64,000 bases of DNA from Diploptera punctata (taxonomy: Eukaryota > Arthropoda > Insecta > Blattodea > Blaberidae). Below are positions 21,400-30,690 of the stretch, piece by piece (the first letter of the stretch is position 1; each line of letters begins with the position of its first letter). The notes beneath the pieces are model-generated. The model did no database searches. It saw nothing but the letters and a program-made list of their open reading frames with translations, and had not been told where the DNA came from. The translations under genes and the position numbers were made by a program. The stretch is taken from the NCBI GenBank assembly GCA_030220185.1, contig JASPKZ010004955.1:682001-746000 (forward strand). Reading direction: 5' to 3'.

Positions 21400-22005
21400 G
21401 AAAATTGAACTCACATCTTTAAAAGTTTACAATTTTTTTTACAGTGAAACCTTATGATATACTGAATATCTGAACCGAATTTCAAGTCTTCGCTTGGTGT
21501 AATTAAAGAGTAATAGAGCTGTCAATTTATCGTATTGTTTTAAATAGTCTCTTTTATAAAATACATTTCTCGAAGTATGGCTATTCCCTCAACTTGAAAA
21601 GATAGTCACATTATAGATGATTTTATGCTCTATCGCTTGAAAATTAGTATGTTAATATTTACGTTTTTCTGAAGGGCGTAAATGCAATTAATATGCAATT
21701 GACCTTCCTCACCAAAAATTTTATAAAATCAAAAAATGCCACATTATTACCTGAACACCAGTTAATTTTTTGTAATTAGTATTAAAGTGGAGTCTTGAAA
21801 GGAAACTACCAAAAATAATTATTTTTCCTAAAATCTCCTATGTGTAGACTGCCCGCAATACCTTTCGCGTGAGTGGAGATCGCTCGCTCGTACAAACAAT
21901 GACGGAGCTACTTGGTAATAGTCCTTTGCGCACTTACAAATATTTTTTATTGTTATTATCATCATTACATTATTTTTATTATCATTATTACAATTATTAC
22001 ATCAT
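21400..22005. other. AT-rich spacer
   Basis: Nothing recognised. Confidence 0.5.
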
Positions 22006-22007
22006 CA

Positions 22008-22195
22008 TCATCATAATCGTGGACAAGTGGTTACTCTGCACGCCTCCGATTCCGAGGTTCGCGGGTTCAAACTCGATAGGAATCAATGGCATTTTAAAGG
22101 CGTAACAATTCTGAATGTAGCTTTCTCCAGAAGGAAGGAAATCCGTGAGTCCCGTGTCGTAAATTTATGGTACGTAGGAGAACCTCGCGCTTGAA
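22008..22195 (+). mobile_element. SINE-E copy (tRNA-derived)
   Basis: Head with an A-box-like caagtggttactctgcacg and a B-box-like cgggttcaaactcg, followed by ttaaaggcgtaacaattc, ccagaaggaaggaaatccgt, and cccgtgtcgtaaatttatgg. A shorter relative lies at 3595-3700 on the minus strand. Confidence 0.55.
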
Positions 22196-22199
22196 ATAA

Positions 22200-23246
22200 A
22201 TTGCTACATAATAAACGTCATTAAATATAACAATCTTTATTGATATATTCAGTAGGCGGTTAATTTTGTGCTGATTTTGGCTAATGTATAGTTTAATTTA
22301 AATTACTAAGCACCTACGAATTCAAGCTGGTAGGCCTATTAAAAATATTTTCTAGAGAGTAGTTTTGTAATGTGTTGTAATGTTTTGTACTTGTACCCTA
22401 CACCAATGTCTGATGTTGAATATTGTAAGTAATGTTAAGCTATCGATAATAATTTATAACAATTTTCATGCTGTTACAAGTAATATTTAAGAGGTATAAA
22501 TATATTTTATTGGCTTGGTATCACTTACTGATCTTGCATCCCCTACTCATGACATATCTAAGATGATATTAAAATGCACGATAATATTAGCTTTTATTAT
22601 AAGCTAAATTATTATAGTATTTAATTTAATGTCTAAACTTCCCATTATTCTCCTTTTATAACACAAAATGTATACCTCTACGATTATTCTCTCATTCCAG
22701 AAACATTTAAGAAATTGTAAAATTATATATTAACACATAATATTGTTAATAACTATTGTATACTAATATATGCATAATTAAAATTATATTTAACTTCTAA
22801 CTCACCATTCAGTCTTTGTAGATCTGCAAACTTGTTAGTTAAAAACAATAAGATATTATTTTAAATTTGACTGTGACACTTAAAATGACGAGATGCACTA
22901 AACATACTGATGTAAATCAACTGTCTAGTATGTAATCTGAACTTGAGAATTGTTGATGTAAAACAGATGTTTAAGGAAGACTTGCTGACATTGCATTATT
23001 ATCGTTTGGTAGGAAGTGGTACGAGTATTAAAACATTCGGTTTTATTTGGAAGTGATATCTTATAACAATACTATTTCGTCAAAGTTTTCAGGGTACAAT
23101 ACAATACACTGAATAAAAAGTTATTTTAAGACTGAAATTAGTAATTATAACATAATAAAAATTTATACCAGTTTATTCAATTAATGATGAAAGAGTTTTT
23201 ATTATATAATATTACATTTAAACTGTAATAAAAAAATTGTAACAAA
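22200..23246. other. AT-rich spacer
   Basis: About 1 kb of very AT-rich DNA with no recognisable element; TAGGCCTA at 22331-22338. Confidence 0.5.
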
Positions 23247-23261
23247 ATAAATAATTTGTTT

Positions 23262-23683
23262 TAAAAAAAAGGGCAGAAGATTACGAGTATTTGAGAATAA
23301 AGTTCTTAGGAAAATTTTTGGATCAAAAAGAGATGAACAGACAGGTGAATGGAGAAAACTACATAATAGTGAGCTACATGATCTGTATAGGAAGCCAGAT
23401 ATAATAAAAACAGTTAAGTCTCGTAGGCTGCGATGGGCAGGAAATGTGGCACGTATGGAGGATGAAAGAGGTGCTTGGAAATTTCTGGTAGGAAAACCGG
23501 AGGGAAAACGCCCAGTTGGAAGACTTAGAATGAGGTGGGAGAATAACATTATACATGATTTGAGGGAAGTAGATTATACAGGGGATAATTGGTAAACGTT
23601 AGCTCGTAATGGGATGTATGGAGAGCTTATGTCCGCGCTGCCATGAACCTACAGGTTCCACAGAGCCAGTGAGTGAGTTAGTT
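23262..23683 (+). mobile_element. RTE-1 3' end with 15-bp TSD
   Basis: A 5'-truncated copy covering RRLRVFENKVLRKIFGS to the C-terminus (DLREVDYTGDNW, stop, then a shifted frame), ending gtgagtgagtta. A perfect 15-bp duplication, ataaataatttgttt, lies at 23247-23261 and 23684-23698. Its left junction carries an A-rich run. The stop after DNW and the later frameshift make it non-coding. Confidence 0.9.
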
Positions 23684-23699
23684 ATAAATAATTTGTTTA

Positions 23700-24680
23700 A
23701 TAATTCACAGTAAACGTAAGTAACAGAGCTCTTTACTTCTCACTTCAGCAATAAAATTTGATAAATAAATATCTACTGCGTAAGAATTAAAATATCGCCA
23801 CTTTTATAAATTTACGGTACTGTTCCATTAAGCAGAACATATAATAATCTATTCGATTTAATGGCAGTTGAAAAAGTCACTGATGAAGCTCTTTCAATAA
23901 AGTACGCGCGCGACCTTGGTCGTGAAATGAATCTGCTGCGCCGTGGACCCGCGAGTTTTTTTTACGAAAATAGAATAAAAAACATTTATATTGTCTGAAC
24001 TATTCAACTCTCCAAAAGGGTAATTGCTGGAAATTAATCCTTATTACGTGAATAGTATCCTGTATTTTTTCCGTTTTCATTTTTTGATATGTACTGCAGT
24101 AAACCGCCATAAAACAGAAAATTGACACCGAAAATAAAAATATCCTAATTATAAAAATAACACCCTTAAACTACATGATATCACCTATATAAATATGTTT
24201 GAAACAAATTTTTGCTGTTTACTGTTTCAGAAATATTAGCTAGTAAACGGTGTAGTTTATCATATTTACGATAATTTCAGATCATCATGACTACGAACCT
24301 ATAAATGATAAAAATTAAATTTCTGTATTAATACGTTTATAAATGTATTCACTATATTTAGGGATACATAAAATTAAAAAAATAAATTGCAAGATTTTTT
24401 GCTGTCCGATTTGATATGGATTGTCCCATAGTTTGTGATGGAAGCCGTGAATGGCTAGTCTTGTAATGGTGTGTCTCTGCTCCTGAATCTCTTTGGTCCA
24501 GTTGCGATCGATCATTGCAGTCGTCCCTCTTTTCTTTCTTCTCAGTTCTAGTAGCTTGTTGCTGGCTCCAGCAGATGGTAGGCTGAGTCTCAGATCTTCT
24601 ATGTAAAACGTTTCCTATTCAGGGTTAATATTTTCATTACGACTAGTAACCATGATTTGCAGATACGGACAAAGCCTGCT
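23700..24680. other. Spacer, nothing firmly recognised
   Basis: A minus-strand frame around 24620-24315 reads LSLPSAGASNKLLELRRKKR and continues RNWTKEIQEQRHTITRLAIH. It is less AT-driven than its surroundings and may be an old LINE or PLE piece, but I cannot assign it. Confidence 0.35.
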
Positions 24681-24689
24681 GATAGGGAT

Positions 24690-24851
24690 CGTTTCCCCAA
24701 GACCCTACGTTTACCTGCGCGAGTTTTGTAGGTCATGCTACTTCCTTAGTGAAACTACCGTTCGCTGCACACGACCCAATTTAACTCCTATTGGCTTGTA
24801 AGGAGTCCGGGGAAATACAAAGGTGGTAATTTAAGCAACGGATCAACAATG

Positions 24852-24926
<75 letters not shown>

Positions 24927-24945
24927 GTAGTAGTAGTAGTATTCG
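24690..24945 (+). repeat. Dispersed repeat F, copy 2, with (ATT)n tail
   Basis: The block ctcctattggcttgtaagga, then agtccg and tttaagcaacgga, matches 55770-55835 and runs into (ATT)n at 24853-24926 followed by (AGT)n. A trinucleotide tail beginning at the same place in two copies suggests a retrotransposed repeat. Confidence 0.5.
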
Positions 24946-25024
24946 TGCCACCGTAAGACTCAGGTACCGCGTGGGATATAAAAAATACATATAAGTTGAG
25001 AGGTTAACTAACTTAAATGAATGA

Positions 25025-25026
<2 letters not shown>

Positions 25027-25072
<46 letters not shown>

Positions 25073-25081
25073 GTTGTTGTT
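25027..25081. repeat. (ATT)n / (GTT)n microsatellite
   Basis: A second trinucleotide array about 100 bp from the first. Confidence 0.9.
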
Positions 25082-25084
25082 AGA

Positions 25085-25744
25085 AGACAGTATCTCTGAT
25101 ATATAAGGTGAGAGGTGATATAGCGATTAAAGTTGTTGACGTTAGAAGAAGCCAAAAAGTGAGGATAGAATACTTATGCTGCATTCACCTTGCATTCTTA
25201 AAGTTTTGAAAGAAGCAAATTTGTTATTTGTAAACAAAGATGTTAGCACTTGTCATGCTGTATGTAGTATGCACATTCGTCATACTGAGTCATGAAGGTT
25301 TCTCCCATTACAATGATATAGTGTGATTGATGAATAAACTCTCTCCATTTATCTGCAAACTCATTTCATTTAATAAAATTGTTTTTTCAACCTGTTGAGA
25401 GAGAAACTGTTAGCTAAGTTGACTTGAACTTCAAGAAAATTATACAATTAACATTTTATCGAATTCCAAATGAATATAGCTATTGAAAAGATAAAAAAAA
25501 AGTTTACAAATCTTGATCGATTCTACTTATAATTTACAGGCACGAAAATGACCATGACAAAAATTTATAATTTAATCTACAGAGCCTATATACATTTGTA
25601 CTTGGACATAAATCGCTTCGTTAATATTAACTCTACGTTTAGCATTATAAAAGTACCTGGAGATAAAGTACTTTTAGAAGTTTATTTCAATACCGATTAA
25701 CAATATTAATCAACAGAAAAAATTATATGATGATCTTGAAGATT
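25085..25744. other. AT-rich spacer
   Basis: Nothing recognised. Confidence 0.5.
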
Positions 25745-25830
25745 TCCGGGCTGTAGGTCGTGGTCTCGAGGCTTGAAGTTCCCCGACGTTTCGCCAGAGA
25801 CTGCGTCTGGTATCCTCAAGACAACCCTTG
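25745..25830 (-). ncRNA. Hammerhead-like motif in a PLE-type terminal repeat
   Basis: On the minus strand the order is ttgagga, then a perfect ccaga/tctgg stem with a 7-nt loop, then cgaaacgtcgggg. The GAAACGTCGG stretch is typical of Penelope-like terminal repeats. The first core base is T in place of C, so activity is doubtful. Confidence 0.35.
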
Positions 25831-26836
25831 AAAGCCTAAGTCAATACAGAAAAAAATACTGATTAACGACATGGAACAAATAAATCGGAAATGTGCACTT
25901 CGTTATGCCGTAGTTCTGTTTGTACAATGTAAGACATGTTCTTGATATTATTGTCTAGGGATAATTGTTTACAACTATAAAAGGGGGGGTTAAAGTATTA
26001 TCTTCATCATTTTTATCACCTCTGTTCAGAATAACGAAGGGAAAAGAGTTGAATAACAATCTCAACATCTATTGCAAGAGACAAATTGGTGAACTTGTAA
26101 CCACATTGTACAGTTTACAACGTAGCAAACAATTTAAATATTCAGAAGTGGTTAAAAAGAAACCAAAGGAGAAACTTCTAAAATATAGGGAACAATGTTA
26201 CTTCGTAAGACATGTAAAAATAAATGCTTGCAAAATGCAGCATTTATCACAAGAATTTGTGCAAAGAAAGTATACGTTCAGACGATTTGTAGGGTTTTGT
26301 GAATGCATGCTATCGTGGCAAAATATCACGAAAAGACCAGAGATCATCAGAGAATAAATCCCAAGACTTTTGGAATAACGGTATATGATCTGTTAAGAAT
26401 AAAATAAACATTTTGGGTTCGAGTCAAATAGCCTATAACAATTGTTATACAAACACCAGTCAAGAATGGTGGTGGGTAAGTTACGCTTTGGAAATGTACG
26501 TCGTCCAAGGTTGTCGATTCCATCCAGTTAATTAAACGAACAACGTACAAATGGGGATATTACCGCATTCTACGAAATAAAAACAGTGCTTCGAAATTGG
26601 GTGTGTCGGCTTCGTACACATTCTAGCAACATTACGACGGCAGAAATTACTGCAGTAAAACTTGTTTAATCCGGAACGTAAATAAGGCGGAAATCTGTCC
26701 AAGTGAACAAATTTATTGGTCCCAGCAAAATGATAGTAATTTTACGTGTATTTATTTTGTATAAAACGGAGTCTGTCCAACGCTGAAACGGAAGGATATT
26801 TCTACACAATTCACGAAAAAAATGTTTATAAGACGG

Positions 26837-26842
<6 letters not shown>
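25831..26842. other. Spacer with an unrecognised open frame
   Basis: A 130-codon plus-strand frame (25965-26357) is Lys- and Cys-containing and less AT-biased than typical noise, but I recognise no motif and see no promoter, splice or neighbour evidence. Confidence 0.3.

Positions 26843-26885
<43 letters not shown>
26843..26885. repeat. (AG)n microsatellite
   Basis: About 42 bp of AG repeats; it generates spurious Leu-Ser frames on the minus strand. Confidence 0.95.
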
Positions 26886-26889
<4 letters not shown>

Positions 26890-27164
26890 AATTAGTTTCC
26901 ATTTCATTGAATTCCCGTTAGATGAATTAACAATAAGTGATGATTCCTGCCGCTGCGCCGGGTTAAGTAGAGTTTGTACCTGTATCTGGAATTTTATTTC
27001 GGCCTCTCTGCACACCCGTTTTGCGAAATACAGATTTGTTAAACAAATATTTGGCGTGTGACATCTTACAAATAACAAGTGCACTGTAAAATCTTAATTT
27101 AAAAATCTGAGACTGATTGTGTACGTATCTTTCACTAGTAACGTTCTGAATTTACGGAATAAAG

Positions 27165-27700
27165 ATGGCTAAATGATATGTATCATTGTCATTAAACGAA
27201 AAAGTGGAGATAAAGAAAAACAAAGTCTCAGTACGCGAAATAATGACCAAATTTAAATGTGGAAAATCCCAAGTTTATGAGATTTAAAAACACAAAGGAA
27301 AAATAATGAATGAATGGATGCAAGGAAATGGTCAAATGAAGAAAAAAATTAAATCAAGAAATCAGCTAGGCGTGGGAGTGGTTTACAAGTCCACGATCAA
27401 AAACTCTCCAAATTTCCATACCGATGCTCCGAAGTCAAGCTCTAGCTGTTGCTATATCACTAGGGAATAACGATTTCAAGGCATCTTCAGGTTGGTTGTG
27501 GACAGTTTTAAAAGGCGACAGAATGTAGTGTGGAATGAAATTTGCGGGGAATCAAAGGATGTGGACGAAAGTATAATTAGTGAGTGGAAACCGAAACTGC
27601 ATACTTTAATTTCAGGATACCCGCCTAAGAATCATTTTTAACGCTGACGAAACGTGACTTTTTTTCGCGCGTTACCATCGAAGTTGCTCGTACATACTAT
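27165..27700 (+). pseudogene. Tigger/pogo-type transposase remnant
   Basis: The N-terminal part reads LSLNEKVEIKKN, then a VREIMTKFKCGKSQVYEI helix-turn-helix of the CENP-B/pogo type, a stop, and further on NDFKASSGWLW, then a NADET-stop-LFFRALP stretch that corresponds to the first catalytic Asp region of Tigger transposases. At least three nonsense codons and frame changes are present and the rest of the DDE domain is missing. It abuts a Tc1-type C-terminus at 27.8 kb, which belongs to a different family. Confidence 0.65.
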
Positions 27701-27807
27701 ACTTCACTTTTCAACAGCAGCGGAACTACACTTACTCTAAGGTACATAAAAAAGACATATACGGTGCTCTATGATCTAAGATTGGTTAATATTTATTATA
27801 ATGCGGA

Positions 27808-28098
27808 ATGTTGTCTAACGTGGAAAAAAAAATTGTTACCATGCGATTCCACTTTGAACAAGTTTTACTGTATATTAATAACTCCCAAAACTCCTTCCCG
27901 CTACCTCCCTATCACAATTCCATAGAGCATCTACGGACTCTTCATAAACGAAAAGTTCCTCAAGGCGTTCAGTCAAAAACGCAATTGAAAGATGTGATAA
28001 GAACTGAATGGAGCAAAATTCCGCCTGAAACTTGTAGATATCTTGTAAATTCAATTAATCGCAAGTTTGAAGCTGTTATTAAGACAACGAAATGTTAA
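27808..28098 (+). pseudogene. Tc1-type transposase C-terminal fragment
   Basis: A 96-codon open frame ends NSIEHLRTLHKRKV, LKDVIRTEWSKIPPETCRYL, VNSINRKFEAVIK. This is the standard C-terminus after the catalytic Glu (here in the SIEHL stretch) of Tc1 transposases. The DNA-binding and first catalytic regions are absent. The stop lies about 25 bp before the composite palindromic element begins at 28124. Confidence 0.6.
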
Positions 28099-28123
28099 GC
28101 GGAATACTATTATGACTTCCTAA

Positions 28124-28607
28124 CAAATAAATAATAATTTTAAAAAACTAAAACAACACGCTTTATTAGAAAACCGAACAAAAAAAATGAAAAATAATTT
28201 TAATTTCCAACACGCTTGGGACAAAATTAAAGTGGTCAAAAAAAATCATCTCCAACACATATAGAATAAAACTAGAGTTATCAACAAAAAGAAAATAATT
28301 TTACCATCAAAAGCGTGGGGTGCTCTATAGCAATTAAAGTATTTGATAATAAACAGATATTGGTAAAAGTAAAGTCTCTAAGAAGAAAATGTAAAAATCG
28401 TAAAACGCACCCCACGCTTTTGATGGTAAAATGATTTTCTTTTTGTTGATAACTCTAGTTTTATTCTATATGTGTTGGAGATGATTTTTTTGTTGACCAC
28501 TTTAATTTTATCCCAAGCGTGTCGGAAATTAAATTTTTTTTCATTTCTTTAGTTCGGTTTTCTAATGAAGCGTGTTGTTTTAGTTTTTTAAAACTATTAT
28601 TTATTTT
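28124..28607. repeat. Palindrome: ~200-bp arms, 83-bp loop
   Basis: The left arm (28124-28323, aaaacaacacgctttattag ... ttaccatcaaaagcgtgggg) is matched by its reverse complement at 28407-28607 with few mismatches. The loop (28324-28406) is unique within the copy, and its reverse complement forms the loop of the 41.3-kb copy. Confidence 0.92.
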
Positions 28608-28711
28608 TTAGTTTTAATATTTTACAGAATAAGATAAAAATGTAAATATCTTTAAATTCGATACTATTGTAATATGAGCTAAAAGTAATACTCTTCTAAA
28701 AAAAACAAAAA

Positions 28712-28798
28712 CCCTACCCGGATTTGAACGAGCGACCTATGGATTACTGAAATTATATACCACTAGAGTTCACCGCTCTACCAACTGAGCTCTTACGA
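28712..28798 (-). ncRNA. tRNA-Tyr-like module with intron-like insert
   Basis: On the minus strand it reads gagctcagttggtagagcgg, ctctag, tggtatataatttcag, taatccataggtcgct and cgttcaaatccggg, followed by a T-rich terminator. D arm, variable region and T arm match eukaryotic tRNA-Tyr, and the stretch after the anticodon resembles the tRNA-Tyr intron. The anticodon position reads CTA here, against GTA in copy 2. Acceptor ends do not pair fully, so this is a pol III promoter module and not a host tRNA. Confidence 0.7.
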
Positions 28799-28848
28799 CG
28801 ATTGACTAAAAAGTCGACAAGTCCGCAACCTATTATACCAGTTTTCAT

Positions 28849-29340
28849 TTTTTTTTATTTTCTGATGATTCTGGCCAGGATTTTAGAAACAAAATATGAA
28901 ATTATTGTACTGTCAAGGGTACCTTACAAGTATACAAAGTTTAAAGTCGATCCAATGTTTCTAAGTGGGTGAAAATTGTGTTCAAAGATTCCGTTACATA
29001 GATACAAAAACACATTTTTTTGTTTTCTGATGATTCTGGCCAGGATTTTAGAAAATACATATGAAACTATTGTATTGTCACGGGTCCTTTACAAGTATAC
29101 AAAGTTTCAAGTCGATCCAATATTTCTAAGTGGGTGAAAATCGTGTTCAAAGATTCCGTTACATAGATACAAAGACACTTTTTTTGATTTTCTGATGATT
29201 CTGGCCAGGATTTTAGAAAAAAAAAATAGGATTATTGTATTGTCACGGGTCCTTTACAAGTATGCAATGTTTCAAGTCGATCCAATGATTTTAAGTGTGT
29301 GAAAATCGCGTTGAAAGATTCCGTTACGTAGATAGACAGA
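28849..29340 (-). repeat. Three tandem 165-bp repeats
   Basis: Units share ttctgatgattctggccagg, a ccttacaagtatacaaagttt block, gtcgatccaat and gattccgttacatagata; period exactly 165 bp twice. The 41-kb copy of the element holds a single unit. Confidence 0.9.
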
Positions 29341-29544
29341 TAGATACAGGTCAAGCTAATATAAAGCGTGTAATAGAAATGTTACATAAAGAGATTTTGT
29401 TTACAAGTACGTCAATTTTATTTATCTGTTAAATATGTTTTCAGTTATAATATTTCTGTTGTCTTAAAAACAAATGAAGAGTAAGTTATTTTGTGCAGAT
29501 ACCAATCATTTTATTTCAGAGTTTCTCTGCTCACAAGCGCGCGC

Positions 29545-29559
29545 ACACACACACACACC

Positions 29560-29604
<45 letters not shown>
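29545..29604. repeat. (AC)n(AT)n microsatellite
   Basis: Compound dinucleotide array beside repeat G copy 2. Confidence 0.95.
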
Positions 29605-29608
<4 letters not shown>

Positions 29609-29659
29609 ATGTTTATATTTATGTGTGTGAACCATGCGAACTTTTGTTTGTTAACGCCT

Positions 29660-30010
29660 AACTGCTACATTTTCGGAACCAAACTAGGCATATAACAAGA
29701 AAAAATATCATTGTGGCGGCCGTAATTTTCTGTGGCGGCCGTAATTTTCTGTTTTTTTTCAGCAAAACTAGGTATATAAAACAAGAAAGGCATTTTAAAA
29801 ATCAGCAAAATCCGACCATCAGATGTAGGGCTGTATAAAAGCCTTAATTTTAAAATCGGTCTGGCAGCCGCCATGTTTGTTTTCTCGCAACGTAACTGGA
29901 CACATACAATTTAATAAAAATGTATATTCCGCAAAATCGGACCATAGATTCGTCTTGCTGAAGAATTCGCTTTGTTTATGCAGTCCCTATGTGACTTTTT
30001 TTAACTTTAG
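29660..30010 (+). repeat. Dispersed repeat G, copy 2
   Basis: Matches blocks of 2640-3120 (accaaactaggcatata, catgtttgttttctcgcaac, gctgaagaattcgctttg). A direct tandem duplication of about 20 bp (tgtggcggccgtaattttc) sits at 29713-29750. Confidence 0.5.
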
Positions 30011-30690
30011 TTTTATTTTGAGACGTATCAATATATTTAGTCATTTCTAGACTTGGCATTTATCTAGGTCGTCAGATTTGAATGGGACGCCTTTTAAGCT
30101 CTTACTGTTATTTTAATAGATTTCAAACATTTTATTCATAACTCTTCCAAATAGTAAAATAATGTGCAAACACTAACGTCGCCAAATAGGCCTAGGTTAA
30201 GTGACTTATCCCCACAATGATAGCCAATCGTAATTAGCTGCCAAGGAGCTACGGCAGGTTCCAGTACGCAGCTCACCTTCGAAGCTAGACTTCAATCCCC
30301 TAAGTCAGTAAAATAGTCTAACGCACAATGAAATGGAAAGTAATGACACTGACAACAATACGTTCAAATTTAATCAACGGTCTGCCAACGAAAAACGTAC
30401 CATTTCTTCAATGTTATGCCACCTTAAATAACCTTCGTTATTATATTACTACATGCTAGGAAGGCAAATCTCATTGTTTGCTATCATTAAGCTTTGTTAT
30501 GAGAGACGCCGATATCACTGTTATGAGACTAGCCAGTATCAATACTCATTCTTACTTAAAAGAAAAGACTGCCCACCACCAAGCAGCCGGTCTAGTTCTG
30601 TTTCATTTGCAACAGTAAAGAGTGCAGGCGTCTTAATACATAACGTGGAATCAATTTAGTTGATATAAATGAGATACTTATAGGGCGAGT
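30011..30690. other. Spacer
   Basis: Nothing firmly recognised; TAGGCCTA at 30187-30194. Confidence 0.4.

Larger units (their letters stand above)
28124..29373 (-). mobile_element. Composite tRNA-Tyr-like / palindrome element, copy 1
   Basis: Read on the minus strand from 29373: an end ttacacgctttatattagct, three tandem 165-bp repeats (anchors tctgatgattctggccagga at 28861, 29026 and 29191), a tRNA-Tyr-like module (28798-28712), an AT-rich link, and a near-perfect palindrome (28607-28124). A second copy at 40779-41748 on the plus strand has the same modules in the same order but only one 165-bp repeat. Shared order and ends argue for one mobile unit of about 0.97-1.25 kb. No transposase inside and no TSD identified; the class is unknown to me. 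Confidence 0.75.

Noticed and set aside
24781..25155. 124-codon minus-strand open frame
   Set aside because: It is dominated by poly-Ile from (ATT)n arrays.
25965..26357. 130-codon plus-strand open frame as a host gene
   Set aside because: No motif, no splice or promoter context and no paralogue in the window; could be chance in a less AT-rich stretch.
26666..27084. Leu/Ser-repeat open frames on the minus strand
   Set aside because: Produced by the (AG)n microsatellite; two frames give the same LSLSLS pattern, so not a gene.
27808..28323. The palindrome arm as the long TIR of the adjacent Tc1 remnant
   Set aside because: No matching arm exists upstream of the transposase remnants, and the 41-kb palindrome has no transposase beside it.
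28861..29230. Hammerhead ribozyme in the 165-bp repeats (ctgatga ... gaaac)
   Set aside because: CTGATGA and GAAA are present, but the sequence between them does not form a stem II that closes against both boxes.
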